Notes under the pieces: model-generated
What the model was told of the DNA's origin: nothing
The model's input: only the letters and a program-made list of their open reading frames with translations
Databases searched by the model: none
Made by a program: the position numbers and the translations under genes
Shown: positions 38,685 to 44,674 of the stretch, one piece after another
Position numbering within the stretch: the first letter of the stretch is position 1
Layout: every line of letters begins with the position of its first letter
Source: Actinomadura kijaniata NBRC 14229
GTDB lineage: Bacteria > Actinomycetota > Actinomycetes > Streptosporangiales > Streptosporangiaceae
Assembly: GCF_001552175.1 (NCBI RefSeq)
Contig: NZ_BCQR01000074.1
Coordinates: forward strand, 1-44,674
DNA length: 44,674 nucleotides
Direction: 5' to 3'

Positions 38685-39818
38685 GTGCTGACACCGCTCG
38701 GATGGGGGACGGCCGCCGGGTCGGCGGTGCTGTACGCGCTGGGCTGGTGGCTCGGCTACCCCGAGCCCGCCGTGCTGGCGCTGGCGGGCCTGGTCGCCGT
38801 GGCCGTGGCGCTGGTGTGGACGCTGCCGCGCCCGAAGCTGGAGGTCCGCCGGGAGATCGCGCCGGTGAGGGTGGCGCGCGGCGAGCCCGCCGTGGGCGTG
38901 CTGCACGTCACCAACGCCGGGCGCGGCATCCGCTCCGGGCTGTCGGCGCGGGACGCCGCCGGGGCCACGACGGTCGCGGTGGACGTCCCCCGGCTGCGCC
39001 CGGGCGGCCGCCGCACCGTCACCTACCGGCTGCCCACCGACCGGCGCGGGCGGATCCCGGTGGGGCCGCTGCGGCTGGTGCGCGCCGACCCGTTGCAGCT
39101 GGCGCGGCGCGTCCGCGAGTACGGAACGCCGCGGACGCTGCTGGTGCGGCCCCGGACCGTGGACCTGTCGCTGCTGCCGTCCGGCCGCGCCCACCACCTG
39201 GACGGCCCGACCAGCGACCGGTCCCCGGCCGGGACGACCACGTTCCACGCGCTGCGCGAGTACGTCGTCGGCGACGAGATGCGGCACGTCCACTGGAAGT
39301 CCTCGGCCCGCACCGGGACGCTCATGGTGCGGCAGCTCGTGGACGCCAGCCTGCCGACCACGACCGTCGTGCTGGAGACCCGCCCGGACGCCTGGCGCGA
39401 CCCCGACGACTTCGAGCTGGCCGTGGACGCGGCGGCGTCGGTCGCCGTCGCCGCCGCCCGCGCCAACTTCCCCGTCCGCGTCCTCACCGGCTCCGGGCCC
39501 GTCGCCGACACGCGCGGCGGCCCCGACGACGTGGAGGAGCTGCTGGACCGGCTGACCGGCGTGACCCTCGCCGAGAGTCCGAACACGGTCGTGGACGCCG
39601 CCCGGCGGGTCCGCGCCGGGGGCTCCCTCGTGGTGATCGTGCAGGACGGGGCCGAGCTGGGGCGGATCGCGGCAGTGCGGAGCCGGTTCGACCGGCTGGT
39701 GGTGCTGCGCGTGCGGCCCGGCGCGCCCGCCTCGGCCCCGCCCGGCGTGCTGCTGGCCGACGTGCCCGACCTGGACACCCTGGCCGCCGTGTGGCCGCGA
39801 CTGGGGAGGGGCCGATGA
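38685..39818 (+). CDS. DUF58 domain protein
   Basis: This 377-residue protein has two membrane helices at its N-terminus (about 5–20 and 27–46), a beta-rich extracytoplasmic or scaffold domain, then the DUF58 signature FHALREYVVGDEMRHVHWKSSARTG across 188–212 and a vWA-like C-terminal region (LVVIVQDGAELGRI). It is the partner of MoxR in this operon type. The GTG start has GGGGGG upstream. Its stop overlaps a 33-codon ORF as ATGA. The last 58 bp of the gene are duplicated just downstream. Confidence 0.92.
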   Translation: MLTPLGWGTAAGSAVLYALGWWLGYPEPAVLALAGLVAVAVALVWTLPRPKLEVRREIAPVRVARGEPAVGVLHVTNAGRGIRSGLSARDAAGATTVAVDVPRLRPGGRRTVTYRLPTDRRGRIPVGPLRLVRADPLQLARRVREYGTPRTLLVRPRTVDLSLLPSGRAHHLDGPTSDRSPAGTTTFHALREYVVGDEMRHVHWKSSARTGTLMVRQLVDASLPTTTVVLETRPDAWRDPDDFELAVDAAASVAVAAARANFPVRVLTGSGPVADTRGGPDDVEELLDRLTGVTLAESPNTVVDAARRVRAGGSLVVIVQDGAELGRIAAVRSRFDRLVVLRVRPGAPASAPPGVLLADVPDLDTLAAVWPRLGRGR

Positions 39819-39916
39819 GGCGGCACCCGGGACCACCGGCCACCGCGTTGTCGATCGGCGTGCCCGACCTGGACGGCCTGGCCGCCGGGTGGCCGTGTTC
39901 GGGGTGGGGGCGGTGA
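39761..39916 (+). repeat. Tandem duplication of the DUF58 3' end
   Basis: 39761–39818 and 39859–39916 are 58-bp copies, identical at 48 positions. Both encode VPDLDxLAAxWP and end in a stop that overlaps the next start codon. The copies are 98 bp apart, start to start. Confidence 0.85.
39815..39916 (+). CDS. 33-residue duplication-derived ORF bridging DUF58 and TGase-like genes
   Basis: The ORF opens with ATG overlapping the DUF58 stop (ATGA) and closes with TGA overlapping the GTG of the next gene (GTGA). Its product runs MRRHPGPPATALS and then IGVPDLDGLAAGWPCSGWGR, so the second half repeats the DUF58 C-terminus. It probably has no function as a peptide but keeps ribosomes running into the next gene. 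Confidence 0.55.
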   Translation: MRRHPGPPATALSIGVPDLDGLAAGWPCSGWGR

Positions 39917-42066
39917 ACCGCCGGTATCTGGCGCTGCCGGTCACCGCGCTGCTCGCGGCGGTGGCGGGGCTGGCGTTCCAGCGGGTGTTCGGGCTCGGGC
40001 CGGTGCTGCCGGTCGCGGGCGTCGCGGCGGTCGTGCCCACGGTGCTGTCGGCGGCGCTGTCGGGTCCCCGGAAGAAGGGGGTCCGGCCGCTGTGGATCTC
40101 GCTCGTGCTGACCGTGGCGGCGTGGTTCGGGACGGTCGCGGTGACCGTGCTGCGGCCCGCCCTGTCCGACGGGACGCTGCCGGCGGCGCTGCGGGAGGGG
40201 CTGCTCGGCTCGTGGAAGTCGATCCTGACCACGCTGCTGCCCGCCCCCGCCCGGCCCGAGTTCCTGGTGCTGGTGCACGTGCTGGTGTGGCTGGCGGCGT
40301 TCGCGTCGGCGGAGCTGGCGCTGCGGACCGGGCTGCGCGCCGCGCCCGGCCTGCCGCCGCTGGCGGTGTTCGGTGTCGCGCTGCTGCTGGGCGTGGACGG
40401 GCCCGGCTCCAACCTGCCGCTGGCCGCCGGGACCGTCGTGCTGCTGGTCGTGCTGGTGCCGCTGCGCGCCGACCAGGGCTGGCGGCCCCTGGCCCTCGGG
40501 CTGCCGGTCGCGGCGGCGCTGGGGACGATGGCGTGGCTGGCCGCGCCGCTGGTGCCGGTCAGCGCCGAGCCCTACAACCCGCGCGAGCAGGTGCAGGCCC
40601 CGCCGCCGCAGCGCCGCGACAGCATCAGCCCCCTGGACCGGGTCGGCGGGTGGCTGCTCAGCCCCGACCAGGTCATGTTCACCGCGCGGGGAGGGAACGC
40701 GGGGGAGTGGCGGCTGGTGGCGCTCGACCGCTTCGACGGGGTGACCTGGACCTCGACGGCGAAGTTCGCGCCGACCGGCCGCAGCGTCCCCGAGGACGGC
40801 ACCGTCGTGGAACGCCGCGACCTCGACCAGACCATCACCGTCGGGGACCTGCCGGGCGTGTGGCTGCCCGCCGCCGACCGGCCCCGCCAGATCGACGGCG
40901 TCACCGTCGTCGTGGACCCCGCCAGTGGAGTGGCCGCCGCCGCCCAGCCGCTCCGGCCGGGCCAGACCTACCGGGTGCGGTCGCGGGTGCCGCGCTGGAA
41001 CGCCGACGACCTCGCCGCCGCGTCCCTGGCCACCGACCCCGAGGCCCGCGCCGCCGCCGGGCTGCCGTGGGGGCCGGGCGCGACGCGGGAGCCGGTGCAG
41101 GTCGCCGAGTTCCGGCGGTTCGCCGAACGGGCCACCGAGGGCGCGGCGTCGCCGTTCCAGCAGGCCGCCCGGCTGGCGATGCACCTGCGCCGGTACGCCA
41201 GGTACAGCGTCACCGCGCCGCCCGGCCACGGCTACCGGCAGCTCGACTACTTCCTCAGCGAGGGCCGCGCCGGGACGCCCGAGCACTTCGCGACCGCCTA
41301 CGCCGTGCTGGCCCGCACGCTGGGCCTGCCCACCCGGATCAGGGTCGGGTTCCGGGGCGGCGTCCCGGCCGACGGCGGCGTGCGGGTGCGGTCCGGCGAC
41401 GTGATGGTGTGGCCGGAGGTGAAGTTCGAGGAGATCGGCTGGGTGCCGTTCAACCCCACGCCCGACCAGGCCGGGAAGACCCGGCGGAACGACGCCGTCG
41501 CCTCCGGCGAGACACGGAAGCTGGAGGAGGCCCAGAAGAACGCCGCCTCCGCCAGACGCGGCAACGGCCCCGGCGCGACCGACCAGGTCCCGCCGCCCGT
41601 GCCGAAACGGACCGCCGCGGACGAGCCGCTGCCCTGGTGGGTGTACGCGGCCGCCGCGGGCGGGCTGTCGGCCGCCGGGTACGTGCTGGCGGTGCTGGCC
41701 GCTCCCGCGCTGCGGCGGCGCCGGCGGCGTTCGGGCACCCCCGCCCAGCGCGTCGCCGGGGCCTGGCACCAGGCCCTCGACCACCTCGCCGACGTCGGCC
41801 TGACCACCGCCCGCACCCTCACCGCGCACGAGGTCGCCGGGTTCGGCGCCCGGCACCTGGGGGAGGCCGCGCGACGGCACCTCCAGCCGCTCGCGGACCT
41901 GGTCAACCGGACCCGGTTCGGCGCGGGCGAGCCCGACCCGCGCGCCGCCGACCGGGCGTGGGAGCACAGCGACGAGGTGGGGCGCCTGGTGACCGCGAAG
42001 GCGGGACGGGCGCGGCGGCTGGGCCGCCGCCTGCACCCCCGGTCACTGCGGCGCGGCGCGCCCTGA
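39913..42066 (+). CDS. Transglutaminase-fold membrane protein with degenerate triad
   Basis: This 717-residue protein of the DUF3488/transglutaminase type has six or so N-terminal membrane helices (to about residue 215), a transglutaminase core near 440–520, a further helix (about 577–600) and a DUF4129-like C-terminal domain. In the core the expected Cys of GYCEHFA is P456 (GTPEHFATA), the His of HAWPEV is M498 (MVWPEV) and the Asp of FDPTP is N514 (FNPTP). All three catalytic residues are replaced, so cross-linking is not expected. Actinobacterial operons of this type often carry such variants. It is last in the operon, with the DUF5996 gene overlapping its 3' end. Confidence 0.9.
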   Translation: MNRRYLALPVTALLAAVAGLAFQRVFGLGPVLPVAGVAAVVPTVLSAALSGPRKKGVRPLWISLVLTVAAWFGTVAVTVLRPALSDGTLPAALREGLLGSWKSILTTLLPAPARPEFLVLVHVLVWLAAFASAELALRTGLRAAPGLPPLAVFGVALLLGVDGPGSNLPLAAGTVVLLVVLVPLRADQGWRPLALGLPVAAALGTMAWLAAPLVPVSAEPYNPREQVQAPPPQRRDSISPLDRVGGWLLSPDQVMFTARGGNAGEWRLVALDRFDGVTWTSTAKFAPTGRSVPEDGTVVERRDLDQTITVGDLPGVWLPAADRPRQIDGVTVVVDPASGVAAAAQPLRPGQTYRVRSRVPRWNADDLAAASLATDPEARAAAGLPWGPGATREPVQVAEFRRFAERATEGAASPFQQAARLAMHLRRYARYSVTAPPGHGYRQLDYFLSEGRAGTPEHFATAYAVLARTLGLPTRIRVGFRGGVPADGGVRVRSGDVMVWPEVKFEEIGWVPFNPTPDQAGKTRRNDAVASGETRKLEEAQKNAASARRGNGPGATDQVPPPVPKRTAADEPLPWWVYAAAAGGLSAAGYVLAVLAAPALRRRRRRSGTPAQRVAGAWHQALDHLADVGLTTARTLTAHEVAGFGARHLGEAARRHLQPLADLVNRTRFGAGEPDPRAADRAWEHSDEVGRLVTAKAGRARRLGRRLHPRSLRRGAP

Positions 42067-42981
42067 CACCCGGCCCTGCGGCGGGCACCACGAGGAGTGG
42101 AACCCGTCGTAGGGCCACCTCCCGCAGACCGCCCCGGCGGCGTAGGCGCTCTGCAGGAACCCCAGCAGTGTGGCGCGCGGGTCGCCGGACGCCCGGACCA
42201 CGTCCCAGTCGAGCCGCGCCTGGTGGGTCGGGCCGGTCGCCGCCCACGCGGCCGGTTCGGGGCTGAGCGGCATCGTGGTCAGGTCCGCGGGCTCGGGGTG
42301 GGTGTAGGAGTAGAACCCCGCCCTCGGATGGGCCGCGTCGCCCGGCCACCACCCGAAACTGATCACCTCGTGGCTGTAGGCCTCGGCCGCCACCGGGTCC
42401 CCGCCACCGGCCGGCGCGGGCCGCCCCGAGAACCGCGCGGTGGCCAGGTCGAAGCTGTGCCAGAACAGCTGCACCGGGCTGGCCTTGCCGTTGAACCAGC
42501 CCTGGAACTCCCGGAACACCTCGTCCACCCACACCAGCGCCCGCCGGAACGCCTCGATCCGCGCGCGGTCGTAGGAGCGGTGCCCGACGTCGTCGGGGAA
42601 CGGCGTGGTCATCGGCACCCCGTACGGCCTCGCCCTGATCTTGACGTCGATCCCGAGCTCCCGCAGCATCGTCAGCAGGCCGTGGTGGAAGTCGGCGACC
42701 GTCAGCCCGTCCCGCAGCGGGATCGCGTCCTCCCGCTGCTCGGTGTGCACCACCAGCCGGTGGTACACCAGGTCGAACGAGATCCGGAACCGCACCCCGT
42801 CGTGGGCCATCGGGCCGGTGGAGTAGCCGCGCTCGGTCACCTGGAACGTGGTGTGCCACCAGTGGTTGCGGGGCGGCGCGGACGCCAGCTGGATCTTCCC
42901 CACGATCTGGGTCCACAGGTGCAGGGTGTCCTTGGTGTCCGCCCACGCGGGGTACGGCAGGTCCGGAAGGGTGGCGTCCAT
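42043..42981 (-). CDS. DUF5996 family protein
   Basis: This 312-residue protein matches DUF5996 by its opening LPDLPYPAWADTKDTLHLW, the QIVGKIQLASAPPRNHWWHT segment (with the conserved HWWH), FDLVYHRLVVHT, FWHSFDLATARFSGR and the end YDGFHSSWCPP. The function is unknown; several conserved His and Trp residues hint at metal or cofactor binding. The ATG at 42981 is preceded by AAGGA. The 3' end overlaps the transglutaminase-like gene by 24 bp on the opposite strand, so antisense interference is possible. Confidence 0.88.
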   Translation of the reverse strand: MDATLPDLPYPAWADTKDTLHLWTQIVGKIQLASAPPRNHWWHTTFQVTERGYSTGPMAHDGVRFRISFDLVYHRLVVHTEQREDAIPLRDGLTVADFHHGLLTMLRELGIDVKIRARPYGVPMTTPFPDDVGHRSYDRARIEAFRRALVWVDEVFREFQGWFNGKASPVQLFWHSFDLATARFSGRPAPAGGGDPVAAEAYSHEVISFGWWPGDAAHPRAGFYSYTHPEPADLTTMPLSPEPAAWAATGPTHQARLDWDVVRASGDPRATLLGFLQSAYAAGAVCGRWPYDGFHSSWCPPQGRVSGRAAPQ

Positions 42982-43104
42982 GCCCCGGTTCCTTCCCGCG
43001 CGCGATGGCCCCGGACCCGGTTGGCGAGGATTTTGCGGTCGGGCGGTGCGGCCCGGGCGGCGGGGGCGGGAGGATGGCGCGGCCGGACCCGTTCGGAGGA
43101 CGCC

Positions 43105-44037
43105 ATGCCGCACACCGCCCGCCCACCCATCGCCGCCGACCTCGCCCGGGCCCGGGAGGCGGTGCGCGCCGTGCTGGAACCCACCCCGGTCGTCGCGACC
43201 GGGCTCGTCCCGGACGGGCTGCTGAAGCTGGAGACCTTCCAGCCGACCGGGTCGTTCAAGGTCCGGGGCGCGCTGGCGGCCCTCGCCGCGCTGCCGCCCG
43301 GCACGCCCGCCGTCACCGCCAGCGCGGGCAACCACGGTCTCGGCATGGGCTACGCGGCGGCCCGCACCGGGGCCGACGTCACCGTGGTGGTCTCCACCCG
43401 CGCCTCCCGGGCCAAGGTCGCCGGGATCGGCGCGTTCCCGGTGCGGCTGGTCGAGCACGGCGAGTCCTACGACGACGCCGAGGCGCACGCGCTGGGCCTG
43501 CCCGGCCACTACGTCTCGCCCTACAACGACCCGCACGTCATCGCGGGCCAGGCCACGATCGGCGCCGAGCTCGACGCGCAGGCCCCCGGCCCGCTCACGG
43601 TGGTCGCGCCGGTCGGCGGCGGCGGGCTGCTGGCCGGGCTGAGCCTGTGGGCCCGCGAACGCGGCGGCGTGCGGGTGGTCGGCGTCGAGTCGGCCGCCTC
43701 CCGCGCGGTGTCCGCCGCCGTGGCCGCCGGGAGGGTCGTGCCCGTCGAGGTCGGCGACTCCCTCGCCGACGGCCTGGTCGGCAACCTCGAACCCGGCTGC
43801 GTCACCCCCGGCGTGCTGCGCGGCCGCGTCGACCTGGTCGCCGTCACCGACGCCGAGATCCGCGCCGCCCTGCGCGCCCTGTTCACCGTGCACGGCCTGG
43901 TCGCCGAGGGGGCCGGGGCGGCGGCCCTGGCCGCGCTGCTGGCCGGGAAGGTCGAGGTCACCGGGCGGGTCGTGGCCGTGCTGTCGGGCCGCAACCTCAC
44001 CGCCCCGGCGTACGCGGAGGTACTGACCCGCGACTGA
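43105..44037 (+). CDS. PLP-dependent threonine/serine dehydratase-type enzyme
   Basis: This 310-residue fold-type II PLP enzyme binds PLP through K52 in QPTGSFKVRGA. ASAGNHGLGMGYAA (72–85) stacks on the cofactor, and GGGGLLAG (171–178) binds its phosphate. The C-terminal AVLSGRNLTAP carries the Ser near the pyridine nitrogen. The length fits threonine/serine dehydratase without an ACT domain, or serine racemase. GGAGG lies close to the ATG. It diverges from the DUF5996 gene. No amino-acid biosynthesis genes are nearby, so a catabolic role is more likely. Confidence 0.92.
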   Translation: MPHTARPPIAADLARAREAVRAVLEPTPVVATGLVPDGLLKLETFQPTGSFKVRGALAALAALPPGTPAVTASAGNHGLGMGYAAARTGADVTVVVSTRASRAKVAGIGAFPVRLVEHGESYDDAEAHALGLPGHYVSPYNDPHVIAGQATIGAELDAQAPGPLTVVAPVGGGGLLAGLSLWARERGGVRVVGVESAASRAVSAAVAAGRVVPVEVGDSLADGLVGNLEPGCVTPGVLRGRVDLVAVTDAEIRAALRALFTVHGLVAEGAGAAALAALLAGKVEVTGRVVAVLSGRNLTAPAYAEVLTRD

Positions 44038-44043
44038 GCCCGG

Positions 44044-44674
44044 TCAGGCGCGGGGCTTGGCGCCCCGGACGCACCGGGGGGCCGACCAGGAGACGTTCGG
44101 CTCCTTGCCCGGGTTGATGCGCAGCACCGCGCCGACCCGGAAGCAGTAGCCCTTGCGGGGGTCCAGGCCGGAGACGGTCGCGCTCTCACCGCCGACGCCC
44201 GCGTTGACGAAGGCGACCTTCCCGTAGGGGGCCTGCTGCACGATGATCGGCAGCTCCCGGGCCTCGGGCCGCAGCCGCCAGGACAGCACGGCGTTGCGGC
44301 CCGCCGCCTTGACCGCCAGCCCGACGGGGCGGGTCTCCAGGTAGCGCTGCTTCCCGATGGGCCGGGCCGGGGCCCCGGACGCGGTGGTGGGCCGCCCGCC
44401 GTTCTGGGCGGCGGTCCGCCCGTTCCGCTTCGGCTCCTCGTCGCCGGTCAGGGCGAGCGCGCCGATCCCCACGGCCGCGCCGCCGACCAGCGCGACGGCC
44501 GCCGCGACGATCAGGCCCCGGCGCGGTCCGGCGCGTTCGGCCGGGCGGGGGGCCTCGGGCGGCCACGAGGGCGAGGTGTTCCCGCCCGGCATGACCGGCT
44601 GTGGCGTGAACGGCTGCGGTGCGGGCGAGTGCGGTGCGGGCGGGTGCGGTGCGGGCGGGAGCGTCCGCGCGCCC
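44044..44674 (-). CDS. C-terminal part of a Pro-rich membrane protein, possibly a Ser/Thr kinase (5' end outside window)
   Basis: The reading frame stays open to the window edge. It shows a Pro/His/Ala-rich linker (PPAPHPPAPHSPAPQPF, then TPQPV), a basic stretch (AERAGPRRG), one membrane helix (LIVAAAVALVGGAAVGIGALAL), a Gly/Thr-rich spacer and an extracellular beta-domain of fibronectin-III type (LSWRLRPEARELPIIVQQ, SGLDPRKGYCFRVGAV, PNVSWSAPRCVRG). That is the layout behind many actinomycete PASTA-less Ser/Thr kinases. The kinase domain itself would lie outside, so this remains a guess. An internal ATG at 44592 is probably not the true start. Confidence 0.6.
   Translation of the reverse strand, partial: GARTLPPAPHPPAPHSPAPQPFTPQPVMPGGNTSPSWPPEAPRPAERAGPRRGLIVAAAVALVGGAAVGIGALALTGDEEPKRNGRTAAQNGGRPTTASGAPARPIGKQRYLETRPVGLAVKAAGRNAVLSWRLRPEARELPIIVQQAPYGKVAFVNAGVGGESATVSGLDPRKGYCFRVGAVLRINPGKEPNVSWSAPRCVRGAKPRA

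Overview
The window is very GC-rich and carries gene families typical of filamentous actinomycetes: XRE/DUF5753 with DUF397, anti-sigma-like ATPases, many GTG and TTG starts, Crp-linked cyclase-like genes, an F420-type LLM enzyme, P450, and a MoxR–DUF58–transglutaminase operon. The style suggests Streptosporangiales, perhaps an Actinomadura-like organism. No rRNA, tRNA, CRISPR array or complete transposase was found. The right edge cuts a gene.

Left part (1–11.5 kb). An XRE regulator/DUF397 pair diverges from an ATP-binding regulator. After a Nudix hydrolase comes a TetX-like flavin monooxygenase with its MarR regulator. Positions 6950–8547 hold a two-gene ClpP operon whose second subunit has lost the catalytic serine, facing a PopR/ClgR-like regulator that ends in an ssrA-tag-like YALAA tail. 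A redox or cofactor operon (DUF2231, membrane protein, folE, ArsC/Spx-like) diverges from a cysteine-rich SufR-like regulator.

Middle (11.5–21.1 kb). An alpha/beta hydrolase sits behind a leader with a very strong Shine-Dalgarno sequence and competing hairpins. Next are a histidine kinase plus GerMN lipoprotein with no response regulator, a VOC/DinB/WYL group, an exported intradiol dioxygenase with a divergent AraC regulator, and an epoxide-hydrolase-fold protein whose catalytic residues are replaced.

Most interesting region (21.2–27.2 kb). A translationally coupled operon encodes, in transcription order, a class III cyclase-like protein, a P-loop NTPase with HEAT-like repeats, a protein with a possible SPFH-like part, and a small membrane protein matching the Pycsar effector (PycTM) pattern. 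A Crp/Fnr cyclic-nucleotide-type regulator lies just upstream. I read this as an enlarged Pycsar-like conflict system in which an NTPase module sits between cyclase and membrane effector. A 174-bp MITE-like element has split the regulator gene from a tiny basic-peptide gene.

Right part (27.3–44.7 kb). An LLM flavoenzyme, a P450, a phytoene-desaturase-like oxidoreductase, a SnoaL-like protein, an M50 protease and a CocE-type hydrolase precede a five-gene envelope operon: fibronectin-III membrane protein, MoxR, DUF58, a 33-codon ORF made by duplication of the DUF58 3' end, and a transglutaminase-fold protein with a degenerate triad. A DUF5996 protein, a PLP enzyme of the threonine dehydratase fold and the C-terminal part of a Pro-rich membrane protein, possibly a Ser/Thr kinase, close the window.
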